The notes beneath the pieces are model-generated. The model was not told where the DNA came from, made no database searches, and was given only the letters and a program-made list of their open reading frames with translations. The position numbers and the translations under genes are program-made. This document shows positions 9,695-20,897 of a DNA stretch of 32,639 nucleotides, piece after piece. Source of the DNA: Gnetum montanum. Taxonomy: Eukaryota > Streptophyta > Gnetopsida > Gnetales > Gnetaceae. Position 1 is the stretch's first letter; each line of letters opens with the position of its first letter. The DNA lies in NCBI GenBank assembly GCA_015680685.1, contig MNCI01025288.1, positions 30,071 to 62,709 of the forward strand, read 5' to 3'.

Positions 9695-10160
9695 AAAATC
9701 AAAAATGCTAATATATTGTAAAAATTACTACCAAACTGTAAATATTAAAGATAACTAGAACAACATTCATATATTATTATTATTATTTAATTTTTAATTT
9801 TATATATATTATATATTATTTTTAAAAAAGAAAAGCTAAAATTACAATAAAAGAAAAATTGAAATTACAATATATAAAATTTAAAATCAAAATAAATAGG
9901 AATCTTCAAAAATTGTAAATAAGAATAGAGATTTTTGAAACTATAAATGGGAAAAACAATTTCCAAGAACCGAAAACAAGAAGTTTCAATAGGCAATAGT
10001 AAAGTAAATAGCAATAGAAATAGGAAAGTAAATTTCAAGGAAGTTGAAATAAGGAAAACAGAAGTTTCAAAATAGAAACAAAGTAAGAAAAAGGAAATGG
10101 AATAGTATCAAGGATATGAAATAGAATATAGATAGAATTAACAATAGGAAACAAAATAGG

Positions 10161-10183
10161 CCCTCTTTCTAGCATCGAAAAGG
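10161..10183 (-). promoter_or_regulatory. Putative primer-binding region of element 2
   Basis: The minus strand reads CCTTTTCGATGCTAGAAAG then AGGG, directly after the LTR end TTAACA. It matches the corresponding site of element 1 in position and in the core 'GCTAGAA.GAGGGC'. The primer tRNA is not assigned. Confidence 0.5.
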
Positions 10184-11830
10184 TGTTAATGCATAAATTT
10201 TGGACACATCAACACTTGAAAACCTTGTTTAGGGAGATTATTGCCTAGGGTGCCTCCTATATGGGTATGGTAACTCAGAAATAGTCTTAGCTAGTAGGGC
10301 AGCATGATGTTTTGTGATGTATAAAGATGCTAGTAAGTTAAACGATTTTAACAAGTAAATATAAAAGGTAGTTTAAGATAATTTTGATAGAAAGATAATA
10401 GTTTGCTTTTTATATTTTCAACAATAAAACTTGTGTATCATTAAAATGTGAAATTAAAGCAGGAAATAGCTAATACGTTAAATAGGATTAATCTTAGTTC
10501 TGAAGTAAAATGGGTATTTTTTTTAATCCACAGCACAGAGACCATATTTCAATTGTATTAATATAAAATGATAGAATGAAATAATGACTTAGCTCAAAAT
10601 GAGCACAGATGGAACAACTTCTAGTGTAGCCTTGCCTACCAATGCTTACAAAAAGCACACCTCTTCTAATGAGCCTACAACTTCCAACCATTGAATCTAG
10701 CCACTACTCTACCTTGAATTGCCTTTGGGAGAGCTACTGAATAGGTAAAAAAAGTAAGAGAGAACCCTAAGATTTTCCATTATGACTCCACTTGGAGAAA
10801 AACCCACCACCATAACTAGCTTTCTACTTTGTCTTGTCTATCCTCGTTGCTTGCTAATGAATTTATAAGGACTAGTTTGGCACATGAGGAGACACCACCT
10901 GTGCATAACAGCCATGGAAATTACTATTCATGTGTAATGTACATTGCCATCACTTGTACATATTGTTCATTATAACATCCATCGATGTGCAACATCCACT
11001 GCCACCACCAACGTGTAACATACAATAGCAACAAGAAAGAGTAATGTCGACATCAAGGGCTACTAGCTGGACACATGCAACTACACAATGGGAATTTTTC
11101 AAAAATGGTAGGGGATCATGTTCAGCTACTACGGGGGCTGGCTAGTAACGGTTGATTGATAATGACAGTGTTGAGGATCTTAGAAAAACAGCAGCATCCA
11201 CCAATGCTATGTACATGAAACAACTATAGAAGCCCACCAATATCTTGTAAAAAATGGCAATAATAACCACCCATGCATAGAAAAGAAACACATAGTTACA
11301 AATAATAGCATTCACCACCCAACTGATAATCATAGATAGAGCTCAGGTCAACATTGTTGATGCCAACATCACCCATGCTAGGTATGGGGCCATGATCAAC
11401 AAGTCTAATCCCCTAGCACTGACCACAAAGAAAGTTAATTTGTATAAGCACATCTTGGGGCCTGATTCATAATGGTAAGCTTGTGATAGTGGTTATGTTA
11501 CCATGTCATGATGGCATGGATGTAATGGCTTGGGTGGTGTAAAACGTGCGTTACGTAATAGCCACAAAGGTGGCATAAATGACAGTGGTGGTGCTAGGAC
11601 TTACATGCATTACAAGAGTTGCGTTGGTGGTAATCAATGATGGTGGAGAATATGGTGGGAGTTATGTCCTTGTGGTGCTAGGAGTCATGTGTGGTGGTGG
11701 CATAACTGACAACGTGGTGATCCTAGGCATTACGAAAGTTGCATAACGACCGAGGTGATGAATGTAATCGACATAGGATATAAGCATTTAAACATCCAGA
11801 TAAACATCAATAAAAGTAGAGAAGAAAACA
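10184..11830 (-). repeat. 5' LTR of element 2 (outer end uncertain)
   Basis: The inner end is clear: the plus strand starts TGTTAATGC at 10184, next to the primer-binding region. The first 130 bp are homologous to the inverted sequence at 23190-23317. A possible TATA box on the minus strand (CTTATAAATTC, near 10867-10877) fits a promoter driving leftward transcription. The outer end is only a guess: GAAAACA at 11830 would give a TGTT...AACA LTR of about 1.65 kb, close to the length of the LTR of element 1. The ORFs at 10494-10691 and 11142-11333 are chance frames. Confidence 0.4.
11480..11775. repeat. Degenerate GTGGTGG-rich tandem repeats
   Basis: The plus strand repeats a diverged unit of about 90-100 bp with the words GTGGTGCTAGGA, GCATTAC, AGAGTTGCG or AAAGTTGCATAACG, and GGTGGCATAA. 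Two to three copies can be traced by eye. The repeat lies in the presumed U3 of the LTR of element 2. Confidence 0.4.
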
Positions 11831-11839
11831 TGGTGGGGG

Positions 11840-12691
11840 TGATGAGCAACAAGGTACCCCTATGCCCAACCATATGAATATAAGCATTCATGTACGATCT
11901 GGTCAAACTCCAAGGATTAAGTGCTTATGCGCCTACGTAGAACAAGGATGAGTTATGTAGTCATTTTCTTCCCAAGATTACTTGTATGGCATAATTGTGT
12001 GGTTAAGTAAACTCGAGGTATATGATTTTTACTTTTTTATATATTTTCTATCTTAGTCTCCTAAGTGTGTGCAATGAAAAGACTTAATTAACTAATGAAT
12101 TTTTATAACTCTAATGTGAATCAAATCCTAACACCAACATCTGTTGCCACTCTTCGGACACATCATGAACCAATGTAACACTACTAGGATTACCAAATGC
12201 TAGTCGTTACTGGGTTAGAAAGTGTTTCACATATGCTCGAAGTGGTCATGCTAAGTGTGCTAATTCATTGATAATTGATAATTAATACTTCAATGAAATG
12301 ACATTAATTAACTAACGAAAGCATCAAATAATAGTAAATAACATTGAATGCAAAAATTAAGCTATTTTGAATGTTGCAAGATTTATCACAAAGTTCATCT
12401 TTATTTTCATACACAAGGTGTTCTCAAGTACACACTGCTCGAATAAAAATCCATTCACTCTATGACTCCTACTGTGGGCACTCAGAAATAATTATAACTT
12501 TGGAATAGAAAAACTGCAAGAGTTCGACTAAGGGATTGAAAAACTAATTCCAAACCAAGTACCCTTGTCTCTTATTTATAGGCAATGACACAAGTTCTAA
12601 CATCACATGTCCAATATTGCTTCGGCATCTCTGATATCGCATATTCAATATCAAGGATCTAATATTGAGGGTCCGATATCAGGACTCATCA
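11840..12691 (-). repeat. 3' LTR of element 3 (852 bp)
   Basis: The plus strand starts TGATGAG and ends CTCATCA, a perfect 7-bp inverted terminus. It aligns throughout with 20898-21742. On the minus strand a GATATC-rich upstream block (to about 12605) precedes TATAAATA (12573-12580). The partner copy has the same order. Confidence 0.9.
12573..12580 (-). promoter_or_regulatory. TATA box in 3' LTR of element 3
   Basis: TATAAATA on the minus strand, within CTATAAATAAGAG, is conserved at the same place in the 5' LTR (21624-21631) and in the LTR at 32373 (TATAAATA at 32490-32497). Confidence 0.65.
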
Positions 12692-12705
12692 TACCCCCAC
12701 AATTG
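12692..12705 (-). promoter_or_regulatory. Polypurine tract of element 3
   Basis: The minus strand reads CAATTGTGGGGGTA directly before the 3' LTR (TGATGAG). This is the expected position and a G-rich composition for the plus-strand primer of reverse transcription. Confidence 0.7.
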
Positions 12706-14558
12706 AATGAAAACTTGTCCTTAAGTTCCTTACAAAATATAGGGAAGGTATGGGATTATTAACTGAATGATGACTAATGATGACATGGAATGATAGACTC
12801 AAAGTGCCTAGTGAATGAATCAACAAACATATTATAACATTAGTGTTCATAACCATTGTGGTGAACACTATACATAGATAACATCCAAACCCTCATTTGA
12901 CAGCTTGAAGAAAGAAATAAAGAGGGAAAGGAAAATGAGGCGCATTGTTGCCGATTTCAAAAATGTGCACACCATTGTTCATTCATGGCCACATGACCAA
13001 GCTTGTTCCTTGTGTAAATGCTCTTGCTCCAGTTCATCCTTAGTGCTTCCTCCTATACCAGTTCATTGTTCATGTGATCGCCATCTGCACACACAACACA
13101 ATCATGAATTAGAAAGGATAGATAAGATATAATGCAATTGATACCTTGCCTCGATATGAAGCATAGTGGCTAAGTTGTGGGTATGGAAGATATTGGATTA
13201 GAGGTTTGTAAAGAATAGAATGGAAAAATTTGCGACAAGCCCCCATGACTAAGAGCGAACCTCAGGTAGCAATAGGATGGAAAATGAAAGAAAAATGAAG
13301 GTAAGAGGAATAACAATAGTGAAGCCAATAAAAATGCATAGAAGGATAGAGAAAAATGAATATCATAGATGGGGTGAAACGAGAAATAGTTGATTACAAG
13401 AAATGTTTAAGGGAAAGAACATAGCAATTGCACCAAAAAGAAATGCCTGTGGATCCTCCCCAAAGCAGGTTCATGCCCTTTCTGCTTTGACAAACCCACA
13501 AACCAAAGAGTCTGTAACCTCTAGGAATGACATATGGAGACAATAGTTAAGAATTCGCCTATAAGAATTTACCAAGAAATAACAATGCATCAACCAAGAT
13601 ATAGACTAATCATAAAACTAGCAATGAGGTAGAATATAGAAAGCAATATGGAAAGAGAAGAGAGAAAGGAATGGATTCCCAAAATCAAGGTTGCGTAAAG
13701 TCCCTTGTGTATTATGTGGTTAAGGTGACTTAATAAAATTACTCTAAATCCATATTCAAACTAACCACATCTAGTGACCTCGCATCAACACACTTTACCA
13801 ACCCATCCTCTTGAAGTAGCAAAAATTCTTCCATAGAGCCACCACCATTTCAACAAGAGAGGAATAGAGAAGTAGGAAGTGAGGAAGGGCCTTAGTTATA
13901 GGGAACCTTTAGGCATGGGTAACATGTCTTTCTAACATGATAACTAGTGTTTGTAGCCCATGTTCCTTTATTATGTCTAAGGGGTGTGCTTTGAATTTCC
14001 ACAAGTTTTTTTTTGTGAGAACCACACCATGCAAAGACTTATTTGATTCATTCAACTTTCTAATATTAGTTGACAGTGGAATCATGAAAACCCTATGAAA
14101 ACATCCAAGTACCCAAGAGAATAGCCAAGAAAAAACTGTCGAATCCCCTTGAGATCACATCCTTTTCAATCCATTTGAATCTTTCCTTGGTTTGAAGAAT
14201 ATCAAGCCACCAATTCATTAATAGGTTTTCTTAGAAAAATGGACAGCACATTTCCAAAACAAAGGGAGACCATAGAGTTGAATGGATGAATAGATGATGT
14301 GGACTCATTGCCTATTTTATCAAAAGAAACCATATCCTAGCATCAACATTAAAAGTCAAAGGTAAAAAAAACATTAGTAATCAACACCATTATAGTACAA
14401 CCCACCATCATGAGTACTTATTATGTGACAAGTGAGAATAAATCACACAAAATGCAATAAAGAAAGAAATAGTAAAAATGTTAACGATGGTGTAAAACAA
14501 AAACAAGTAAATATGAAAAATGTGTAAAACAAAAAGATAAAAGAAACTGAGGGCTTAC
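12706..14558 (-). other. 3' non-coding interior of element 3
   Basis: About 1.85 kb between the end of pol and the polypurine tract hold no convincing frame on either strand. The plus-strand ORF at 12905-13132 has no family features and is probably chance. I looked for an envelope-like ORF, known from some Athila elements, and saw none. Two further CCCCCAT runs (plus strand near 13239 and 14560) resemble the polypurine tract. Confidence 0.5.
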
Positions 14559-14574
14559 TCCCCCATGATTGAGT
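14559..14574 (-). promoter_or_regulatory. Second polypurine-like tract in element 3
   Basis: The minus strand reads CTCAATCATGGGGGAG just after the apparent end of pol. It resembles the true tract before the 3' LTR. A role as an internal initiation site of plus-strand DNA is possible but not shown. Confidence 0.3.
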
Positions 14575-15069
14575 TGAAAGAAGGAGATTTAAAATAATCA
14601 GCAGGGTTGTCCATCAATAGAGGTAGTGCTAGTACTGGCCATTTTGGGCTCATGGAAAGGTTTGGTTTGTTGGATCTTAACCAATAATTTCTTATCCAGG
14701 CTTCTAGGTTTATAGATCATCATGGCCCTTAAAGGAAAACTTTCATGAATGATGTAAGGTCCTTCTGATAGCATTTGAAATTTAGTTCATTGTGGCACAT
14801 GTGCAGGATTCCAATAAAGAACCCTATCTCCTAATTGGTATGTGACTTTTCTAACTTTCAGGTCATGACATTGTTTATTGAAGGCCTTGTGCAGTTCGTT
14901 GGATGACAGGGTAGCTAATCAATTTTCATGTAGCAAATTAAGATTCATTAAGCATTATTTCTATGATAGACTGAGGTCAAGGTTAAGGTCACATGTTGTA
15001 GATAGTGTACGGAGCTCAGCTTAGATGGGAAGTGTTGGAAGTTTACCGTACACCAACTCGTACAAAGAG

Positions 15070-15710
15070 TAGCCTATAGGGAGTTTCAGGTGGAGTGGTA
15101 TACCCAAAGAGCATCGTTCAGTTTAGTGATCCAATATCACCTACATTTGCTAATGGTTCATGTTAAGATTTTTGTGATTTTCCTATTGGTGACTTCAACT
15201 TGACCATTCACTTGAGGATGATATGGTGTAGTCCATTTATGCTCAACTCCAAAGCATTGCATCAACTTCCGAAAAGTCGCACCTGTAAAATGTGTACCAT
15301 TATCAAAAATAAGTGCACAAGGCATGCAAAACCTATTTATGATTCATTATTGAACAAATTATGTAGCAGTAGATGATGTACAATCAGTAACGGTAGCTGC
15401 TTCTACCCATTTTGTAAAATAATCAACAATAACAACAATGTATGCTTTTCCATTAGACATTGGTGTAATAGGCCCTATAAAATAAATACCCCATATGTCA
15501 AAGGGTTCTAAGCATTGAATCCATTATTGTGGACCCTCCATTCTAGTAGTCATTCCCCCATCACATTAGCAATGCTCACAAGATTGGACAAAATGATGGG
15601 TGTCCCGAAATAATGTAGGTCAATAATATCCTGCAAGCAAGATTTTAATGGTTCTTCATCTCCTAGCATAATGACCCCCACAAGGACCCTCATGAGCATC
15701 TTAGAGAACT
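15070..15710 (-). pseudogene. Integrase of element 3 (H2C2 zinc domain plus DD35E core)
   Basis: From about 15700 the minus strand reads DAHEGPCGGHYARR, then RTIKILLAGYY, PTLFRDTHHFVQSCEHC: an H2C2 zinc-binding domain. The catalytic core follows: IVDYFTKWVEAATVTD (first Asp near 15423), IFDNGTHFTG (second Asp near 15303) and TPYHPQVNGQVEVTNR (Glu near 15195), 35 residues after the second Asp as in the D,D35E family. Stops lie at former Trp and Gln codons (GYY-stop-PTLF; EHC-stop-C, where CQR is usual). The enzyme would insert the cDNA into the genome; this copy is broken by at least five stops. Confidence 0.8.
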
Positions 15711-15849
15711 TGCAATTGATCTGCGTCGAGAACACACCATCGGACCAAGCCATCGAAAAACACCTTGTAAAGGTATCTATTGATTTCCATGAAATGTTTG
15801 ACTCGGTGAAGAAACTATTATTTTTTTCTAACATCCAACCCTTGTGGTG

Positions 15850-16398
15850 TTTCTTACGTGAGAAGATAAGTAAGAATGATACTATACCATTTTGTGTTTG
15901 TGGGTGATTGATTGTTTATTACATTTGCAAAGAGGAGTCCATCAGGAAAGCAATAAAAAATTAGGTATTCGTCCTCTTTGTTGTCCCATAATAACCAAGA
16001 TAAATGATCGAAAACAACATTCTCTGTGCCCTTACAATCTATTATCATGATGTCAAACTCTTGCAAACAAGCCATCATATGACATGAGGGCTCACCATTG
16101 GTTTATTCATAAGGAACTGAGTCGCACTATGATCTGTGTGTACAAATACCTTATAGCCTAATACATAGTTCCTAAATTTCTCTAGTGAAAACACAATGGC
16201 CATTAACTCTTTTTTAGTTGTGGTATAGTTGAGTTGTGCACCAGCAATACTTCAACTTGCACAATGAATATAATAGGGACATTTGGGGTCATCTAACTAT
16301 ATAAGTACAACTCCTAAAGCAAAATTGGACACATCAGTCATTATATGGAATGGTCTAGACTAGTCAGGAGCTTGTAGAATAGGTGTTTCTAGTAGCTT
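15850..16398 (-). pseudogene. RNase H of element 3
   Basis: Minus-strand fragments read SRPFHIMTDVSNFALGVVL, KKELMAIVFSLEKFRNYVLG, YKVFVHTDHSATQFLMNKP and DCKGTENVVFDHLSWL. These are the four blocks of the RT-linked RNase H of gypsy elements, including the D of HTDH and the D of FDHLS. Several stops interrupt it (for example after QAPD and VVLI). Unlike element 1, this RNase H lies at the normal place between RT and integrase. I see no second, RVT_3-type RNase H in this element. Confidence 0.75.
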
Positions 16399-17220
16399 CT
16401 ACTTCAAGGTTTGGAAAGCTAGCTCACATTCCTTGGTCCATTCAAAGGGTATGTCCTGCTTCGTTAATTCTACCAATGGTTTTGCAACCTTTGAAAAGTT
16501 CTTGATGAAGCGTCTATAATAGCCAGTATGTCCAAGGAATGATAGGATATCTTTTATAGTTTCAGGTTGACAAGTGATTCCTTGGATGACTTTAATTTTT
16601 TCAAGATCTACCTCCATCCCTGTTTGTGAATTTTTATGCCCTAATACAATGCCCTCTTGGACCATTAAATGGCTTTTCTAGCAATTGAGCCTTAGGTTGG
16701 TTTCAACACATCATTTCAATACTTGCTCTAATTGGTCCAATGCTTGTTCAAATTCTACTCTATAGGTGGAGAAATTGTCCATAAAAACCTCCACACCATT
16801 TCCTATTTATTGCTGAAATATACTAAGAACCAAATGTTGAAACGTTGCTGGAGCATTATACAGGCCAAACAACATCTGCCTATATGCAAATGTTCCCCAA
16901 GGACTCATGAATGTAGTTTTGGCTTGGTCCTCTGGTGCTATTTGGATTTGATTATACCCACTGTAACCATCTAGAAAACTATAATAACAATGCCTTGCAA
17001 TGGTATCTAAAATTTGGTCAACGAATGGCAATGGAAAATGGTCTTTAAATGTTTCCATGTTTAATAGCCTAAATTCTATACACACCCTCCATTTACCACC
17101 CTTTTTAGGCATAATGACTAATGGACTAACCCATTCACTATCAGCAATGGGGTAGATGAACCCAACCTTTAGAAGTTGTTTAATTTCTTCTTTAACTACT
17201 TACTTAAGTTTTGGGTTTAG
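16399..17220 (-). pseudogene. Reverse transcriptase of element 3 (catalytic Asp lost)
   Basis: The minus strand encodes KEEIKQLLKVGFIYPIADSE, then MPKKGGKWRVCIEFRLLN, SFLDGYSGYNQIQIAPEDQA and FGLYNAPATFQHLV, all diagnostic for a Ty3/gypsy RT. The active-site box near 16774-16782 reads F-M-D-N instead of the usual F-M-D-D (GAC or GAT to AAT), which should abolish catalysis. After it the thumb and connection follow (16665-16399: LGHKNSQTGMEVDLEKIKVI, ILSFLGHTGYYRRFIKNFSK). Stops stand after IFQQ, VLK and LNC. The enzyme would copy element RNA into DNA. Confidence 0.9.
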
Positions 17221-17798
17221 TTGTCGTCGAGGCTTTCATAGAGGGGTCAGTGTAGATTCTATATTGGCATATCCTAAGATCTATTTCAGTTAATTCAAGA
17301 TATGACCAAGCAAAGGATTTTGACCATTTGTTTACCATCTTCAGCAGTTGTTCTTTTTGTTGAGGAGTGAGCATTAATGATTACCAATTTTCCATTCTTG
17401 AGAAATGCATACTCCATACTGATGGGTAACGATTTTCATTCAAGTGGCTCTCGCTTAAACTCATTAGAGAATTCCTGACTTCCCCAGTTGATATCCTTGG
17501 TTTCAATACTTGGAAGTTGGTGATGGACTTGTTCTACTGCATTCATGCTATCAATATATGCACAAGTCAAGTTCTCAGTTGGTTCCATGCATACATTTGA
17601 ATTTCTCTCTAGATCAACTATCAGCCACTAGGTGCCTTCTTGTCTTATGGCTACTACATATAGGCATCTTTGTATGTCAGTTACTTGTGCACATTGGTTG
17701 CATGTAGGCAATCTTAAGCGTTGTACAAACTAGGACTTCTACACATATTTGCACCCTATGTCACTGTATGCGATGCATGAAGCTTTCTTCTTCTCGAT

Positions 17799-18326
17799 CT
17801 ATCCAAACGTATTTTCTTTTGATATCTCTAGGGAAAGATCATGTATTCCTAGGCACGCATTAATCGTACTTAGCCATGCTCTTCCCATTATGATTGGGAA
17901 GTCCCCCTTACAGTTGTTGACTTGGATCACTAGGAAATTGATTAGATATGACCACCCACAAACAATGATGACAATGTCCTCCACTAGTCCCAATGGGATA
18001 GTGATGGACTAGTTGGCTAACTCTAAATGAATGTTACTCTTCTTTAGTAGAGGTAGGTTCCAGGCTTTATACATTTCCTGGGAGATCAAATTAACACCAA
18101 AACCTGAATTCAAAAGAGCTTTACAAGGCTCATTTCCAGCGATTTGAAAATAAATAAGAGTTCTAGGATCAAAGAATTTCCTAGGAAGATGGCTAGCTTT
18201 AATCCAATTAGTGATGATGTGGCTTAACATAACACTATGCATTGAATGTGGTTTTTGATTTGAAGGAAGCTCTAAAGATTCAAATGATGATAAGTCATTT
18301 GGATAATTAACTGCTTGTGGTTGCAA
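17799..18326 (-). pseudogene. Aspartic protease of element 3 (catalytic Asp lost)
   Basis: The minus strand reads CKALLNSGFGVNLISQEMYK, where related elements have D-S-G-A: the catalytic Asp is Asn and the Ala is Phe. After a TAG near 18009 the same frame continues with SITIPLGLVEDIVI and GDFPIIMGRAWLST, the flap and C-terminal part ('P.I.GR.(F/W)L.T') of retropepsins. A Pro/Ser/Thr/Gln-rich linker (about 18330-18800, with stops) joins it to gag. GAT to AAT is a G-to-A change, as expected from cytosine deamination on the other strand. Confidence 0.75.
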
Positions 18327-18839
18327 GGACTTGGTTGAATTGTTGGTTCTAAAGAAAGGTTTCTTCTTTGATCAGTTGTCCAAACCAATATTAGGTTGAA
18401 GATTGATAGCCCTTGTAGCATTATGTTGTTGTGGCTAGGCAGAAAGCTTGCCCTACATAGTTGGAGTAGGTGGTAATGGAGTTGAGAGTGGAAGAGATGT
18501 AGATAGATGAGAAGGATAGTATGTCTGTGGAGAATCACCACAAGAAGAAGAAGTTCTATAGTACTCGGGGGTTTGGTAGTGAGGCTAAAGAGTAACATGA
18601 CTAGTAGAGTCATGTGGAGATATCAACTACTAAACATAATACCTGTATGGGTCAGGTTGATGGTAAGGGTACTGTTGATGTGGTGGTGGCATTTCCCATG
18701 ATTATGGGTGTTGCCACCATTGATACTATTCATTCAGTTGTGGTGGAGCTCCACTCAGATAATATGTCAAGGGTTGGTGGGACTGCCTTGGGTTACCTTG
18801 AGGATAAGGTAACCTTCTGGGTATTTGCCATCTATTTAA

Positions 18840-20761
18840 TCATGGGTTTAGTGCATACACCCCAGACTCTTGCAGATGTGACACTACTAGGCAACATCCC
18901 TTAGGATGGTCATATTGGCAAATTTCACATCTATCATCATTTTCTGTGTCTGAATCCACAATTTCTTCAATGATAGAAACTTTTCCCTTACACTTGTTAC
19001 GTGCATACTCAACTTCTTTCTTTTTCCTTCTCTCTCGGTCACTACTTGGTTCTCTAGACTTCTCTTCTATTTTTAGGATAGTTTGAAATTTTTCATCTAG
19101 GGAGTTCCACATTTGATCTACCTTTGCCAATACTTCTAATGCAAATTTTTGAATGGGCAAAGTCTTTCTATTCACCATCTCTTCAAGTGATGACTCTTCT
19201 TCATCTTTGCAAAATCTAATTTCCTTTTTTAAGAGGGAAGGATCTCTATTGTACTCTTCCACACTTTTTCGTTTCCTTAACTTGCCTTCCTCCTTGGCAA
19301 CTTGCTCCAACAATCTTTGTATTTGATGAGCTTTGAGCTCAGATAGCCTTCCTTGGGTGTAAGTCCCAAGGGTTCTTCGTATTTTGTACTTAAGCCCATC
19401 TACGAGATAGTGTAGTTGTTCCTTTTATGAGTAACCATGGCCCAGGCAACGATGTAATAATGAATAATATCATCCCATGGCAGCATCCAAGGGTTTGTGT
19501 CCTCCTTATTTCTATCCTTGGATTTGCTTACACATGTTAGACACTCGAGAGTACGTTTGATACTTATCATTGAATAGCTCCAACATGGTACTTCATTGAC
19601 GAATGGATTCTGGTTCTAAGGACTGGTACCAGCTATTTGCTTCCTTGATCAGTGTCCATGGAAAAAATGTTAGATTTTGCTACTTTTTTTCTATATTTTG
19701 CAAGGCACATGCATTGTGGAATGCTTGTACATGGTTTTGAGGATCAACATTGTATCCCACTTTAAATCATGGGATGTTATTCATGTTTAGTCTTTTGATC
19801 CTACTATCTTTCTGGTGCCTTGTTGGGATCCTAACAGCCTCTGTTATATCTAACATACTTCGGGGAGTAGGGATTCATCATGATCATCTTGTATATGGCA
19901 TCTATGATGCCTATGCTATTCCCTACTCTCCCTTATTTTGTGATGTATTTCTCTAGAATGCCCTCATCCCCTTTCTCGACTATTTTGTCTGTAATTTCTA
20001 TTTTTATTATTCTTGTCCTCATAGTCTTGCCCTTTGTGACTACATTTAGATCTTGAAGGAGAGGGGAAAGAAGATGATGGAGGTGAAGAGGAAGGAGGAC
20101 TGGTACCATGATGATGCCTGTCACCTTCTCTTCAATGGTCACGGACTTGGTTGTGGTTATGATCAGAATGTCAATCATTGTCATGAGTGTGTGTTCCTTT
20201 TTTGGACCCTCTGTGTTCATTGGTACCAAAACCTGGGTTATGAATAGTTGAGTGAAGATTTTGATACATAATTTCTTGGCCAAAGTCAACAAGGGGAACA
20301 TCATTTTGTGGCAAACTATCCAAAACAAGTTCACCAGCCTCGTTTTCACTTAGGACATATGGGGCATCCTGAGACCACTTCCCTTTCATGGATTTGTAGT
20401 GTCTCTCCTATTGTAGATCTCGGTGGTGTTGTGCCTCCATGGGTCGATAATCTCTCGAATCTTACTCATGCAAAATGTATTCTAATTGTTAGTGTTGCAT
20501 ACCGATTCATGTGAGAGCACAAAGAAGCATGCTTGGGATTAAGCGATTAGGAGGTAACGCTATGTTACCTTCTATATCACGCCATTGCAATTGTTCATCC
20601 TAGTGAAGGATAAAGGTAAAGTCTAGTATATACTCATCAAGATGAGTGTATAGCATGCGAAACTGTTGGGGCACTAGTAGATCATCATGTGCACCTCACC
20701 TCCAGTTGTTCATGGTGTCGGACCTTGTTGGTGAAGCACTCTCATTAGAAGAAGGAGACAT
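18840..20761 (-). pseudogene. Gag of element 3
   Basis: The start is probably the ATG at 20759-20761 (MSPSSNESASPTRSD), about 120 bp after the primer-binding site. A capsid-like region follows at about 19780-19330 (LTFFPWTLIKEANSWYQSLE, MLELFNDKYQTYSRVSN, LDAAMG). The open 157-codon end (19313-18840) is Lys/Glu-rich and carries a zinc-knuckle-like CEICQYDHPKGCC. At least eight in-frame stops interrupt the reading, several where Trp, Gln or Arg fits. Frames on the plus strand here are shadows. Confidence 0.75.
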
Positions 20762-20879
20762 GATTAATTATTCAATGTGCGATACCCTTTTCCAGTTGTT
20801 GTAGGATGGTTAACTCTAAGGGTTCATTCCAACGATGGAAGGATTTCCTAAGTTCTAATTAGCACACAAACAACAAAAT

Positions 20880-20897
20880 CCCCGGCAACAGTGCCAA
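20880..20897 (-). promoter_or_regulatory. tRNA-Asp primer-binding site of element 3
   Basis: One base after the 5' LTR end, the minus strand reads TGGCACTGTTGCCGGGGA. The complement of the 3' end of plant tRNA-Asp(GUC) is TGGCGCCGTTGCCGGGGA. The two mismatches are both CpG positions changed to CA or TG, as expected from methylcytosine deamination. Confidence 0.85.

Larger units (their letters stand above)
6433..11830 (-). mobile_element. Ty3/gypsy LTR retrotransposon, element 2 (internally deleted)
   Basis: Minus-strand order: LTR (from an uncertain outer end near 11830 to 10184), primer-binding region, gag (about 9694-8635), linker and protease (8410-7610), C-terminal part of an RVT_3 RNase H (about 7265-7108), N-terminal part of RT (6925-6713), then directly the integrase C-terminal module (6693-6433). 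It is related to element 1 by the VEDLKxVKANIS linker, the DSGAT protease and the extra RNase H before RT. The RT palm, classical RNase H and integrase core are gone, and no 3' LTR is visible. It is a dead, internally deleted copy. Confidence 0.75.

Noticed and set aside
12905-13132. Plus-strand frame with Cys-rich stretch in element 3
   Set aside because: Antisense to the element, no recognisable domain, Cys pattern without a known zinc motif; probably chance.
12700-14550. Envelope-like gene in element 3
   Set aside because: Looked for because Athila-type elements may carry one; no long frame, membrane segment or coiled coil is visible on the minus strand.
18507-18904. Plus-strand frames rich in Val and Gly
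   Set aside because: Antisense shadows of the Gln/Pro-rich gag-protease linker of element 3.
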